Shown: positions 1-9,843 of the stretch, one piece after another
Position numbering within the stretch: position 1 is the stretch's first letter
Layout of the letters: each line of letters starts with the position of its first letter
From: UBA7446 sp965656545
GTDB taxonomy: Bacteria; Bacteroidota; Bacteroidia; Flavobacteriales; Flavobacteriaceae
Direction: 5' to 3'
Assembly (NCBI GenBank): GCA_965656545.1
Contig: CBFHKZ010000001.1
Span: forward strand, 569,715 to 633,714
Length of the DNA stretch: 64,000 nt
Position numbers and translations under genes: made by a program
Notes under the pieces: generated by a model
Database searches by the model: none
What the model was told of the DNA's origin: nothing
The model's input: only the letters and a program-made list of their open reading frames with translations

Positions 1-1059
1 GTTGGTGATTCCTTGTTTGAAAAAAGAAGAAGCCACCAAACACAAGTCTTATATGATAAACTTCTTCAAATTAAGGGCAAAGGCGTTTTCTTTGGAATGA
101 AAGATGCCACAGGATATGGAGTAGGTTGGGATAATGACAATGATGAGAGTGATGTTTTAAAAATAACAGGTGACTATCCCGCACTTGCTGGATGGGGAGC
201 TGACTATTCAATTTGTAGAATTGCTCGCGGTCAAGACTTTAAGGCTGCTCGATATAAAATTCAATTATTCCATGAAATGGGTGGTTTTAATACCATAGAT
301 TGGCATGCTGAAAATTATTACGGAGCTAATTATATGTGGAAAAATCATCCAGATAAATCCAAAAATGTTGTTGCTTCGATATTGCCTGGAGGTGAAAACC
401 ATCTAAAATTTGTTTCACAATTAAATCACTTAGCCTCATTCTTTAATTCTCTTATTGATAAAAATGGAGAAAAAATACCCATTATTTTTAGACCATGGCA
501 TGAACATTCTGGTGACTGGTTTTGGTGGGGTGCATCCAACTGTTCTGATGAAGAATACATCGAGCTGTGGCGATTTACTGTAGAATATCTTTCTGAAATT
601 AAGGGAGTTGATAATTTACTTTATGCTTTTTCCCCAGCTAGGTTAACACTAAATTCAAACTATCTTTTTCGGTATCCTGGGGACAAATACATCGATATTC
701 TGGGACTGGATAATTATTGGAGTTTAAGGGAAAATTATGACGGCTTTGATGAAATTGTCAGTCAATTAAAAATATTAGTTGGTATAGCAAATGCAAAAAA
801 CAAACCAGCCGCATTTACGGAAACTGGTCCTTTTTCCAAAAACGGTAAGGCCATAATGAATGAAAAAGACTGGTACACAAACAAATTACTCAAAAGTATA
901 TTATTCGACGATATAACTAGCCAAATTAGCTATGTTATGGTTTGGAGAAACGCTGATAAAAGTCATTTTCACGTTCCATACCCAGGGCATCCTGCAGTTC
1001 CAGATTTTTTACAATTTTATAATCATCCTTTCACTTTGTTTTTAAATCAAACAAAATAA
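1..1059 (+). CDS. GH26 endo-beta-1,4-mannanase, 5' end cut by window edge
   Basis: The protein resembles glycoside hydrolase family 26, retaining enzymes that cut beta-1,4-mannan chains. The reading frame is open from base 1, so the gene probably starts upstream; a TTG at base 13 is only the first possible internal start. Numbered from that TTG, the catalytic acid/base is likely Glu164 in FRPWHEHSGDWFWWG and the nucleophile Glu270 in AFTETGP. Both lie in the motif contexts expected of clan GH-A mannanases, and the length from there (348 aa) suits a nearly complete catalytic domain. The signal peptide, if any, is outside the window. It heads a + strand cluster with a GH2 beta-mannosidase and sulfatases, which supports a mannan substrate. 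Confidence in the family is high; exact specificity is inferred. Confidence 0.88.
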   Translation, partial: VGDSLFEKRRSHQTQVLYDKLLQIKGKGVFFGMKDATGYGVGWDNDNDESDVLKITGDYPALAGWGADYSICRIARGQDFKAARYKIQLFHEMGGFNTIDWHAENYYGANYMWKNHPDKSKNVVASILPGGENHLKFVSQLNHLASFFNSLIDKNGEKIPIIFRPWHEHSGDWFWWGASNCSDEEYIELWRFTVEYLSEIKGVDNLLYAFSPARLTLNSNYLFRYPGDKYIDILGLDNYWSLRENYDGFDEIVSQLKILVGIANAKNKPAAFTETGPFSKNGKAIMNEKDWYTNKLLKSILFDDITSQISYVMVWRNADKSHFHVPYPGHPAVPDFLQFYNHPFTLFLNQTK

Positions 1060-1093
1060 TAAAGCTAATAAACCAATAATAATTTAATTAAAC

Positions 1094-1756
1094 ATGAAAT
1101 TTTTTATAGACACAGCTAACCTAGATGATATTGAACAAGCACAATCTTTAGGGGTTTTAGATGGAGTAACAACAAATCCATCACTTATGGCTAAAGAAGG
1201 GATAAGTGGTCAACAAAATATAATCAATCACTACAAAAAAATATGCAACTTAGTAGAGGGTGATGTTAGCGCTGAAGTTATTGCTACAGATTTTAAGGGT
1301 ATGGTTAGTGAGGGTGAGGCACTTGCAGCTTTGAACCCTCAAATTGTGGTCAAAATACCAATAATTTCGGAAGGAATAAAAGCTTGTAAATACTTTTCGG
1401 ACAAGGGAATTAAGACTAATGTTACTTTGGTTTTTTCTGCTGGACAAGCATTATTGGCTGCAAAGGCTGGTGCAACCTATGTGTCACCTTTTCTAGGAAG
1501 GCTTGACGATATCTCTTCAGATGGTCTTGATCTAATATCTGAAATACGAGAAATTTATGCTAATTACGGATACAAAACTCAAATTTTAGCGGCTTCAATT
1601 CGCAGTACTATGCACGTGATAAATTGTGCTAAAACTGGAAGTGATGTTATGACGGGTCCTTTGTCTGTAATTAAAGGTTTGCTAAACCATCCACTCACGG
1701 ATTCTGGTTTATCTAAATTTTTAGAAGATCATAACCGTAATGCTTCTAAAATGTAA
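1094..1756 (+). CDS. Transaldolase / fructose-6-phosphate aldolase-type (TalC/FSA family)
   Basis: This 220-aa protein has the short transaldolase architecture of the FSA/TalC subfamily. It opens with MKFFIDTANLDDI and GVTTNPSLMAKEG, and the Schiff-base lysine is probably Lys87 in IVVKIPI. Family members either transfer dihydroxyacetone units between sugar phosphates or cleave fructose-6-phosphate into dihydroxyacetone and glyceraldehyde-3-phosphate; the sequence alone does not settle which. It lies 34 bp after the GH26 gene and 7 bp before glpD, so it is probably co-transcribed with them. It may link mannose-derived fructose-6-phosphate to the triose/glycerol pool made by GlpK and GlpD. The enzyme is cytoplasmic. 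Confidence 0.85.
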   Translation: MKFFIDTANLDDIEQAQSLGVLDGVTTNPSLMAKEGISGQQNIINHYKKICNLVEGDVSAEVIATDFKGMVSEGEALAALNPQIVVKIPIISEGIKACKYFSDKGIKTNVTLVFSAGQALLAAKAGATYVSPFLGRLDDISSDGLDLISEIREIYANYGYKTQILAASIRSTMHVINCAKTGSDVMTGPLSVIKGLLNHPLTDSGLSKFLEDHNRNASKM

Positions 1757-1763
1757 CATATAA

Positions 1764-3332
1764 ATGGGAAACGTATATAATAGAGAACACCTAATTAATC
1801 AGTTAAAACAAGTCTCAAGTTGGGATATTATTGTTGTTGGAGGTGGTTCTACAGGATTAGGTGTTGCACTAGACGCTGCATCAAGAGGGTATAAAACTTT
1901 GCTGCTAGAAGGAGTTGATTTTGCGAAAGGAACATCGAGTCGAAGCACAAAGCTACTTCATGGAGGTGTAAGGTATTTGGCGCAAGGGAATATAAGCCTT
2001 GTTAAAGAGGCTTTGCTAGAACGAGATTTGCTGCTAAAAAATGCACCCCACTTAACACAAGTCCAATCCTTTATTATTCCATGTTTCAGTTTGTTGAGCA
2101 AATACAAATATTTGATTGGATTGAAATTATATGATTTATTGGCCGGAAAACGAAGTATTGGCAAATCACACTTCATTAACAAAAAGGAAACTTCTCTCAG
2201 ATTAAAAACGTTGTCAAGTAACAAGGTTCGAGGAGGAATAGTTTATTATGATGGTCAATTTGACGATTCTAGAATGGCAGTCAATCTTGCTCAAAGCTGT
2301 GTAGATTATGGCGCTACCGTTTTAAATCATTTTAAGGTAAATGAAATATTAAAAAATGATGCTGCTAAAGCTTGTGGAGTTAAAGCAATTGATTGTGAAA
2401 CAAATATATCCTATGCACTTAATTCAAAAGTTGTAATTAACGCAACAGGCGTATTTACCAATAAGATTATTAAAATGGATAATGCCTTTGCACAAAAAAT
2501 TATTCAACCTAGTCAAGGTGTTCATTTGGTTATCGAAAATACTTTTTTGTCAAGTAAAGATGCAATCATGATTCCAAAAACTATTGATAGGCGCGTGCTT
2601 TTTGTCATTCCTTGGAAAGGAAAAGTCGTTGTTGGCACCACAGACACGGCTGTTAAGAAGTGTGAATACGAGCCCAAAGCCCTGGATGAAGAAATTAGTT
2701 TTATTCTTTCAACTTTGAATAACTACTTAAATAAACATGTTTTAAGAAGTGATATTTTAAGTGTTTTTGTAGGGTTAAGACCACTATCAATTAGTAAGAA
2801 TAACCATAAAAAAACAAGAGAGATTTCAAGGGGGCATAAAATTCTCATTTCTGATTCAAACTTAATTTCCATAACTGGTGGTAAGTGGACAACTTTCAGG
2901 AAAATGGCTGAAGAGACAATAGACAAAGTGATTTCACTTGGGATGTTGGAAGAAAAAAAATGTTTGACAGATAGTATTAAGATACACGGAGCTGAAATAG
3001 TTGATTTGCCTCATAGTATTTATGGCTCAGATTTTAAGTACATTAAGAAACTTTCGATGGAACACCCTGAGTATTCCGAAAAAATACACCCTACCCTTAA
3101 ATATACCAAAGCAGAAGTTGTCTGGTCGATTAGAAACGAATTTGCGAGAACTGTTGAAGATGTTTTGGCAAGAAGGACAAGGGCTCTTTTTTTAAATGCT
3201 CAGGCTTCGGTAGCTGCTGCACCAGTTGTTGCCAAGCTATTAGCGAAAGAGTTAGAGAAAGATGAAAATTGGGTCCAAAACCAGATTAAAGTCTTTTCAG
3301 AATTAGCTGAAAATTATATTTTAATTCCTTAG
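1764..3332 (+). CDS. glpD: FAD-dependent glycerol-3-phosphate dehydrogenase
   Basis: The 522-aa flavoprotein would oxidise sn-glycerol-3-phosphate to dihydroxyacetone phosphate, passing electrons to quinone at the inner membrane. An N-terminal Rossmann FAD motif (DIIVVGGGSTGLGVALDAAS, about residues 20-40) is followed by the family signature TSSRSTKLLHGGVRYL. Length and C-terminal region match aerobic GlpD. It sits between the transaldolase and glycerol kinase genes with a 25-bp gap to glpK, so the two catabolic steps are encoded together. Its place inside a mannan and sulfatase cluster is unusual. No frameshift or missing motif was seen. Confidence 0.93.
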   Translation: MGNVYNREHLINQLKQVSSWDIIVVGGGSTGLGVALDAASRGYKTLLLEGVDFAKGTSSRSTKLLHGGVRYLAQGNISLVKEALLERDLLLKNAPHLTQVQSFIIPCFSLLSKYKYLIGLKLYDLLAGKRSIGKSHFINKKETSLRLKTLSSNKVRGGIVYYDGQFDDSRMAVNLAQSCVDYGATVLNHFKVNEILKNDAAKACGVKAIDCETNISYALNSKVVINATGVFTNKIIKMDNAFAQKIIQPSQGVHLVIENTFLSSKDAIMIPKTIDRRVLFVIPWKGKVVVGTTDTAVKKCEYEPKALDEEISFILSTLNNYLNKHVLRSDILSVFVGLRPLSISKNNHKKTREISRGHKILISDSNLISITGGKWTTFRKMAEETIDKVISLGMLEEKKCLTDSIKIHGAEIVDLPHSIYGSDFKYIKKLSMEHPEYSEKIHPTLKYTKAEVVWSIRNEFARTVEDVLARRTRALFLNAQASVAAAPVVAKLLAKELEKDENWVQNQIKVFSELAENYILIP

Positions 3333-3357
3333 TTGTAGTTAACATTAATCATTTAAT

Positions 3358-4857
3358 ATGGATAAGTTCATCTTAGCGTTAGATCAAGGTACTACCAGTT
3401 CAAGAGCAATTATTGTAGATAAAATGGGTACTTGTGTTTCAACTGCTCAAAAAGAGTTTGCGCAGATTTTTCCAAAACCTGGATGGGTTGAGCATGACCC
3501 TCAAGAGATTTGGTCAAGTCAATATGATGTTGTTCTAGAAGCTTTAATGAAAACGAGGTTAAAGCCTATCAACATTGCTGCAATTGGTATTGCTAATCAA
3601 AGGGAGACTGTTGTTGTTTGGGATAGAAATACTGGGGAACCTGTATATAACGCTATAGTCTGGCAAGACAAGCGAACATCTGCTTATTGTAACGAATTGA
3701 AAGGCACTCCTAATGCCCAAATGATCCATGAAAAAACAGGGTTATTTGTAGATTCGTACTTTTCAGCAACTAAAGTAAAATGGATTTTGGACAATGTTGA
3801 AAATGCAAGGCAAAGAGCAAATCAAGGAGATCTTTTATTTGGAACAATAGATACCTGGCTCGTTTGGAATCTTAGTGGTAAAAGTTGTCACATTACAGAT
3901 GTCTCTAATGCATCAAGAACTTTATTATTTGACATAAATAAAATGACATGGGATGATGAGCTCTTGGAGCTTTTTACCATACCCAAGAGTATGTTACCTA
4001 AGATTAGGCAATCTAGCGAAATCTATTGTCATACCAATAAAGATTTATTCGAGGTTCGTTTACCCATTTCTGGAATTGCTGGAGATCAGCAGGCGGCGTT
4101 ATTTGGTCAAATGTGTACCAAGCCAGGAATGGTGAAAAATACTTATGGAACGGGTTGTTTTATGTTGATGAACATTGGTGAAAAACCTGTAGCTTCAAAG
4201 AATAATCTATTAACAACAGTAGCTTGGAAAATAAATGGTAAAACCAGTTACGCCCTTGAAGGTAGTGTTTTTACTGGAGGTGCAGTTGTTCAGTGGCTTC
4301 GCGATAGTCTCAAAATCATCAATACATCTAATGAAGTTGAAAAACTTGCCAATTCTGTTGATTCTTCTGATGGAGTTTATTTTGTACCCGCATTTGTGGG
4401 CTTAGGCGCACCACATTGGAACCAAGAAGCTCGAGGCACTATTTTAGGACTAACTAGAGGAAGTACAGATGCGCATATTGCTCGTGCAGCTTTAGAGTCA
4501 ATTGCTTACCAAGCTATGGATGTTTTAAAGGCCATGGAGGTAGATTCTGGAATTTCCATTGAAGAGTTACGTGTTGACGGCGGAGCAGCAGTAAATAACT
4601 TACTCATGCAATTTCAAGCAGATGTTTTAAATATCGAAACTGTCAGGCCTCAAATTATTGAAACTACAGCTATGGGTGCTGCTTTTTTTTCAGGTTTAGC
4701 AATTGGGTTTTGGCAAAATCTTGAAGAGATTCAAGAAATGTGGGAAGTAGATCGCTATTTTAAGCCAACAAATGACACTAAAAAAATTAATAATTATATC
4801 GGTGGGTGGTACAAGGCATTAAATACTTTAGAACATTGGACAAAAAACAAATTCTAA
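3358..4857 (+). CDS. glpK: Glycerol kinase
   Basis: This 499-aa FGGY-family kinase would phosphorylate glycerol to glycerol-3-phosphate with ATP. The N-terminal phosphate-binding loop reads LALDQGTTSSRAIIVD. The substrate-contact region WVEHDPQEIW, the GIANQRET motif and the second-domain motif LRVDGGAAVNN are all present, and the length equals that of canonical GlpK. It follows glpD and ends the first gene block of the cluster; the next gene starts 138 bp later behind its own putative regulatory region. No glycerol facilitator gene is visible in the window. Confidence 0.95.
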   Translation: MDKFILALDQGTTSSRAIIVDKMGTCVSTAQKEFAQIFPKPGWVEHDPQEIWSSQYDVVLEALMKTRLKPINIAAIGIANQRETVVVWDRNTGEPVYNAIVWQDKRTSAYCNELKGTPNAQMIHEKTGLFVDSYFSATKVKWILDNVENARQRANQGDLLFGTIDTWLVWNLSGKSCHITDVSNASRTLLFDINKMTWDDELLELFTIPKSMLPKIRQSSEIYCHTNKDLFEVRLPISGIAGDQQAALFGQMCTKPGMVKNTYGTGCFMLMNIGEKPVASKNNLLTTVAWKINGKTSYALEGSVFTGGAVVQWLRDSLKIINTSNEVEKLANSVDSSDGVYFVPAFVGLGAPHWNQEARGTILGLTRGSTDAHIARAALESIAYQAMDVLKAMEVDSGISIEELRVDGGAAVNNLLMQFQADVLNIETVRPQIIETTAMGAAFFSGLAIGFWQNLEEIQEMWEVDRYFKPTNDTKKINNYIGGWYKALNTLEHWTKNKF

Positions 4858-4869
4858 TAGATTTACCAT

Positions 4870-4905
4870 ATTGTTTTGAATAAAATTGTATACAATTGTT
4901 TTGAA
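4870..4905. promoter_or_regulatory. Palindrome plus direct repeats upstream of the sugar symporter gene
   Basis: The glpK-to-symporter gap holds a perfect 14-bp palindrome, AATTGTATACAATT (4884-4897). It is framed by two identical 11-bp direct repeats, ATTGTTTTGAA, at 4870-4880 and 4895-4905. TTGTATACAA-type dyads are typical of GntR-family operators, so this may be a repressor or activator site for the downstream transport and sulfatase genes. No GntR gene is in the window, so the binding protein is unknown. Confidence 0.45.
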
Positions 4906-4995
4906 CATTATCACATCACTTTTTGTGTAGTAGCTCAAATTTTAATAGTTTAGCTATAACGTGTTAGCTTTAACGTATAGTAAATATTACTTTTT

Positions 4996-6390
4996 ATGAA
5001 AACAATAGAAAAAATTAGTGTTAGGGAAAAAATATCTTACGGCTTTGGCGATTTTGCTTCCTCTACTTTTTGGACATTGTTTTCCATGTTTCTTTTGTAT
5101 TTTTATACTGATGTATTTGGTATAACTGCAGCTGCTGCAGGGACTATGTTTCTTGTAGCACGATTTTGGGATACAACAAATGACCCTATAATGGGTATGA
5201 TATGTGATCGCACTACTACGAGATGGGGTAAATTTAGACCCTATCTTTTATTTGGTGCAATACCCTTTACAATTATTGGGATTTTAACATTCACAACCCC
5301 AGATTTAGGACCATCCGGGAAATTGATTTATGCGTATATCACATATACACTAATGATGATGGTTTATACTGCAGTGAATGTACCTTATGCCTCCTTGCTT
5401 GGTGTAATGACAAAGAATTCTGATGAAAGAACTTCACTGGCTTCATTTAGATTTATTGGTGGATTTTGCGCAGGGCTGATGGTAACTTCTTCGGCTAATT
5501 ATTTAGTGGAATACTTCAAAACAACAGGCGATTTAGCCTCATCATATCAAAAAACGGTTGCCATTTATGCAATAATAGCAGGGGTGTTTTTTGTACTTAC
5601 TTTTCTTGGAACAAAGGAAAGGCTCGACCCTGAAGAAGTAAAGCCTTCTACTTTTAAAGCAGATTTAAGTGATTTGTTTAAAAACAAACCATGGTTTATT
5701 ATGCTTGGTGCTTCAATTGCAGTTCTGATATTTAACTCTTTAAGAGGAGGGGCAATTCTTTATTATTTTAAATATTTTATTGGTGATCAATACGTTACCT
5801 ACTTCGGAGAAGTCTCTCATGGCACGTTATCAGCAGCCTATATGAGCAGTGGTTTTGCAACCAGCTTAATCGGTGTAGTTATGGCAATACCCATTTCTAA
5901 TAAAATTGGCAAAAAAAACACGTTTATTCTCTCAGGATTTGTCTGCGGTGTTCTTTCCATATTGTTTTTCTTTCTTCCTCCAACACAAATTGAATTGATA
6001 TTTATTATCAATATATTCATTGGTATTTATTCGGCCATGGCTTTTCCATTAATTTGGGCTATGTATGGTGATGTATCCGATTACTCCGAGTTAAAAACGG
6101 GCCGACGAGCAACGGGTCTTATTTTTTCCTCTTCATCCATGTCACAAAAACTAGGTTGGACCATTGGTGGTGCTATAAGTGGTTGGATATTAGCTGCCTT
6201 TGGCTTTATTGCAAATGACATACAGACCGATGAATCAATTTTAGGAATTCGATTAATGATTAGCATTTTTGCAGCTGTTGGGGTGATTTTATCAATAGTC
6301 ATCATGTTTTTTTATCCTTTGACAGAAAAATTCATGAGAGAGAAAGTAACTGCTCAATTAGAAATGGCTAGGTCAAAACAAAACAAATGA
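4996..6390 (+). CDS. GPH-family (glycoside-pentoside-hexuronide:cation) sugar symporter, MFS
   Basis: This 464-aa, about 12-helix inner-membrane carrier belongs to the GPH branch of the major facilitator superfamily. The N terminus (REKISYGFGDFASSTFW) and the loop motif DPIMGMICDRTTTRWGKFRP are characteristic. It would bring mannose, manno-oligosaccharide or another released sugar into the cytoplasm with Na+ or H+. The start follows a 138-bp regulatory gap. Its end overlaps the first sulfatase gene by 4 bp, so symporter, sulfatases and GH2 are probably one transcript. Substrate is inferred from context only. Confidence 0.85.
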   Translation: MKTIEKISVREKISYGFGDFASSTFWTLFSMFLLYFYTDVFGITAAAAGTMFLVARFWDTTNDPIMGMICDRTTTRWGKFRPYLLFGAIPFTIIGILTFTTPDLGPSGKLIYAYITYTLMMMVYTAVNVPYASLLGVMTKNSDERTSLASFRFIGGFCAGLMVTSSANYLVEYFKTTGDLASSYQKTVAIYAIIAGVFFVLTFLGTKERLDPEEVKPSTFKADLSDLFKNKPWFIMLGASIAVLIFNSLRGGAILYYFKYFIGDQYVTYFGEVSHGTLSAAYMSSGFATSLIGVVMAIPISNKIGKKNTFILSGFVCGVLSILFFFLPPTQIELIFIINIFIGIYSAMAFPLIWAMYGDVSDYSELKTGRRATGLIFSSSSMSQKLGWTIGGAISGWILAAFGFIANDIQTDESILGIRLMISIFAAVGVILSIVIMFFYPLTEKFMREKVTAQLEMARSKQNK

Positions 6391-7835
6391 AAATATTATT
6401 AAAGTTTTTTGTTTATATATTTTTTGTTGGGTATGGTTTTTCTCAAGCCAATTCAGTCTTAACTAAAAAAAACAGCGTATCAAATATTGCTGAATTACCC
6501 AATATTATATTCATAATCACTGATGATCAACAATCTGGATTAACAAGTATTGAAGGAAATGCAGTTTTGAAAACTCCAAATATTGACAGAATTGCAAAAG
6601 AAGGAGCCATGTTTGAAAACTTTTTTGTAGCCACACCGCTATGTTCACCAAGCCGTGCAAGTTTTCTTACTGGACAGTATGCACAAAATCATGGGGTTAT
6701 AAACAACGACCGTATAGGCTTGGATGTAATTAGTCATACGCTAATGACATGGCCAAGACAATTACGTGAGCATGGTTATAAAACAGCTTTTATTGGCAAA
6801 TGGCACATGGGACTTGATGATTCCCGTCGCCCGGGATTTGACAGATGGGTCAGCTTTAAGGGACAAGGTATTTTTGTCAACGGTGTAGTTAACGATGAAG
6901 GCACTATCAAACAAATTGATGGCAATATGACCGATTACCTGAACGAGCAGGCTGTGAATTTTCTAAAAAAGAACAGCAAAAACCAACCTTTTGCGATGAT
7001 TCTTTCACACAAAGCGGTCCATAGCCCTATCATACCAGCAGAGCGACATAGTAATTTTTATATTGATTATGAATATGAGGCACCACATGTTAGTAAGGGG
7101 AATATTGAAAGCAAACCTATACTACGAAGAAATGTGCCATGGAAACCGCCTTATGAATATCAAAACATTGTTCCTGAGCCAGCAGAGCCGAGACGCGGAA
7201 GGGGGCAGGATAGAACTAGTATAGTAGCCGATCAAATGCGGTGCTTGCTGAGCGTAGATGAGGGTATTGGTGAAATGTTTAAAATACTTGAAAAAAAAGG
7301 GCAATTAGAAAATACAATTATTGTGTATACAAGCGATAATGGTATGCTTATGGGAGAACATAATAGATTCCATACTAAACGCTGGGCTTATGATAATGTG
7401 TTGCGTGTACCATTTTTTATCAGGTATCCGAAAAAAATTAAGGCAGGAGTTAAAATTGATGAAATGGTTTCTAATATTGATTGGGCACCAACAGTATATG
7501 ATTTAGTAGGTGTAAAATCATTAATTCCTGTAGACGGAAAATCATTTTTGCCGTTATTTAAGTCTGAAATGACTATGTGGAGAACTTCTTTTTATGCTGA
7601 GTATTTTCATGAAAAAGTAGCACGAAACACACCTTCATGGCAAGCAGTGAGAACAAACGATTGGAAATATGTCAATTATGTTGGATTGGAAACCGATGAA
7701 ATGAATGAATTGTATGACCTTAAAAATGATCCGGGTGAAGAGTTTAACTTATATAAAAATTTAGCTTATAAGCAAGAGCTTGAGACGATGAAAATAGAGT
7801 TACAAAACAAATTTACAGGAATTAATAGTAACTAA
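6387..7835 (+). CDS. Secreted formylglycine sulfatase (type I, CSPSR motif)
   Basis: This 482-aa sulfatase has an N-terminal signal peptide (about residues 1-20, ending GFSQANS) and so acts outside the cytoplasm. Formylglycine is expected at Cys86 in the motif CSPSRASFLTGQ. The N-terminal metal-binding aspartates are in IIFIITDDQQSG, and KWHMG plus YTSDNG supply other active-site residues. It would remove sulfate esters from the target glycan before or during depolymerisation. The C-terminal part (ELYDLKNDPGEEFNL) is the common sulfatase tail. It overlaps the symporter gene by 4 bp and lies 6 bp before a second sulfatase. The exact S1 subfamily was not determined. Maturation needs a formylglycine-generating enzyme not encoded here. 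Confidence 0.9.
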   Translation: MKILLKFFVYIFFVGYGFSQANSVLTKKNSVSNIAELPNIIFIITDDQQSGLTSIEGNAVLKTPNIDRIAKEGAMFENFFVATPLCSPSRASFLTGQYAQNHGVINNDRIGLDVISHTLMTWPRQLREHGYKTAFIGKWHMGLDDSRRPGFDRWVSFKGQGIFVNGVVNDEGTIKQIDGNMTDYLNEQAVNFLKKNSKNQPFAMILSHKAVHSPIIPAERHSNFYIDYEYEAPHVSKGNIESKPILRRNVPWKPPYEYQNIVPEPAEPRRGRGQDRTSIVADQMRCLLSVDEGIGEMFKILEKKGQLENTIIVYTSDNGMLMGEHNRFHTKRWAYDNVLRVPFFIRYPKKIKAGVKIDEMVSNIDWAPTVYDLVGVKSLIPVDGKSFLPLFKSEMTMWRTSFYAEYFHEKVARNTPSWQAVRTNDWKYVNYVGLETDEMNELYDLKNDPGEEFNLYKNLAYKQELETMKIELQNKFTGINSN

Positions 7836-7841
7836 AACATT

Positions 7842-9818
7842 ATGAAAATGAATCAGTTAAAAACTAAAATATTTTTGCTTGTTATAGCTCTTCTAATATT
7901 ATCCTGTAAACAAGAGAAACCCAATGAGAAACCCAATGTATTGCTCATAATCGCAGATGACATGCGTACAGAACTCAATTGTTATGGTGCTGATTATATT
8001 CATTCTCCCAATATTGATAATTTGGCAAAGAATGGGGTGCTATTTAATAATGCATATGTACAACAAGCTGTTTGTTCTGCTTCTAGAGCTAGTTTTCTGA
8101 GTGGAGTTCGCCCCAATACTACAGGAGTGGATTATCCGTATAGCAATTATTTTATTAATGAATTTTGGCCTGCTCATCCTATGTTAGCTGAATATTTTGA
8201 ACAAAATGGTTATTACGCACACACCTTTGGCAAAATACACCACGGACCACCTGACAAGCTCAAAACAGAACATTATATGCCTGAGACAGGCTTGAATACC
8301 GGAATGTATTATGCACTTCCAGAAAATATTGAGAAAGGAGGAAAGAGTGGGCGTGGAAGAGAAACACCGCCCTATGAATGTGCTGATGTACCGGATGAAG
8401 CTTATCGTGACGGATTGATTGCCAAAGAGGCTGTTAAAATTATATCGCAACAGAAGGAAAATGATAAGCCTTTTTTCTTAGCTGTTGGATTCAAAAAACC
8501 GCATTTGCCATTTAATGCCCCAAAGAAATATTGGGATTTGTACGAGGAGAGTGAAATGCCGTTGGCTCCAAACCAATATCATCCTGAGAACTCGCCTTCT
8601 TATTCGACCAATCATTACGCGGTTGCGAATTATGCTGGTTGGAATTATTACAATTCTCCTGATCATCTATTGCCGGACGATTACCAGCGCAAATTAATTC
8701 ATGCTTATGCCGCCTGTATTTCTTTTATTGATGCCCAAGTAGGTAAGTTAATTGAAAGCCTTAAAGAGACAGGCAAATATGATAATACCATTATCGTATT
8801 TATTTCCGATCATGGTTGGCATCTGGGAGATCAGCAAATGTGGGGGAAGACGACTAATTTTGAGAATGCAACACGTGCTCCTCTTATTGTTTCAGCTCCG
8901 GGCTATAAGAAAGGGAAACGCTCAACTCAACTTGTAGAGTATGTCGATCTATATGCTACGCTTTGTGACCTTACAGATATAGAAGTCCCGGAATACACGG
9001 AAGGCATCAGTTTCAAGCCTTTGATGGAGAATCCGGATAGAGAATGGAAAACGGCTGCTTTTAGCCAGTTTCCCCGGGGAAGAAAAATGGAAGGCTATAG
9101 TATGCGAACTGATGATTATCGTTATACAGAATGGAGAGTCAAAGAAGGTAAGATCGATTCCATTGAACTATATGATCACCGGAAAGATGCCATTGAAAGT
9201 ATAAATATTGCTTACAAAAAGGAGAATGAGTCCATTGTAAATGAATTATCTCAAAAATTAAATGCGGGCTGGAAAGATGCATTACCCAAAGGAGTTGTAA
9301 ATAATTCAAACAACCCTGTTGCACCACCTCATGTTTCTTATGTAAATGAGAAGGGGAGGGCAAAACCAAGTGAAGAAGAAACCTTATCGTTTATCGACGG
9401 AGATTTGAATGATATGTGGAAACGAGCAGATGGTTATCAATTATCTGTAAAGAATGAATTGCTTTACATTGACATTGAACATCCTGCTAATTATTGGCAA
9501 AAGGTTAATATCAAGGATTTAAATGTTAGAGCGCATAAGAATTCACAACTGATATTGAATTATATGACTATGGATAATACCCCAATATCATTTAATTATA
9601 TTGCTGTTTCAAATGGTAATTGGGTAGAATGGTTAAAAACAGAATTACCTGCTACAGGTGGCGAAATAAAAGAACTATCTGTTGATTTATCTGAAGCAAT
9701 GGAGCTATATCAAAAAGAGTATGAGACGATGGAATATATCACTGAATTTGTTTTTTGTGTCAATCCGCAGGAAGAATATAAAGGTTCTTTGGTTTTGAAA
9801 TCATTAATTTTTAAGTAA
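7842..9818 (+). CDS. Lipoprotein sulfatase, iduronate-2-sulfatase-like, with C-terminal extension
   Basis: This 658-aa protein begins with a lipoprotein signal (LLILSC, lipidated Cys about residue 22), so it is membrane-anchored. Its catalytic part resembles iduronate-2-sulfatase-type enzymes: VLLIIADDMR, formylglycine Cys78 in VCSASRASFLSG, FGKIHHGP and ISDHGWHLGD. Using CSASR in place of CSPSR is an accepted variant. About 150 extra C-terminal residues (from roughly 510) are not part of the sulfatase core and look like an uncharacterised beta-rich domain, perhaps glycan-binding. It lies between the first sulfatase and the GH2 enzyme and probably removes a second type of sulfate ester. The true substrate may differ from iduronate. 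Confidence 0.85.
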   Translation: MKMNQLKTKIFLLVIALLILSCKQEKPNEKPNVLLIIADDMRTELNCYGADYIHSPNIDNLAKNGVLFNNAYVQQAVCSASRASFLSGVRPNTTGVDYPYSNYFINEFWPAHPMLAEYFEQNGYYAHTFGKIHHGPPDKLKTEHYMPETGLNTGMYYALPENIEKGGKSGRGRETPPYECADVPDEAYRDGLIAKEAVKIISQQKENDKPFFLAVGFKKPHLPFNAPKKYWDLYEESEMPLAPNQYHPENSPSYSTNHYAVANYAGWNYYNSPDHLLPDDYQRKLIHAYAACISFIDAQVGKLIESLKETGKYDNTIIVFISDHGWHLGDQQMWGKTTNFENATRAPLIVSAPGYKKGKRSTQLVEYVDLYATLCDLTDIEVPEYTEGISFKPLMENPDREWKTAAFSQFPRGRKMEGYSMRTDDYRYTEWRVKEGKIDSIELYDHRKDAIESINIAYKKENESIVNELSQKLNAGWKDALPKGVVNNSNNPVAPPHVSYVNEKGRAKPSEEETLSFIDGDLNDMWKRADGYQLSVKNELLYIDIEHPANYWQKVNIKDLNVRAHKNSQLILNYMTMDNTPISFNYIAVSNGNWVEWLKTELPATGGEIKELSVDLSEAMELYQKEYETMEYITEFVFCVNPQEEYKGSLVLKSLIFK

Positions 9819-9843
9819 ATAAGTTAGGTAACAATCTGAAAAC

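Noticed and set aside
1094..1756. Sulfo-transaldolase of sulfoquinovose breakdown
   Set aside because: No sulfoquinovosidase, isomerase or sulfolactaldehyde enzymes are nearby; the neighbours are mannan and glycerol genes.
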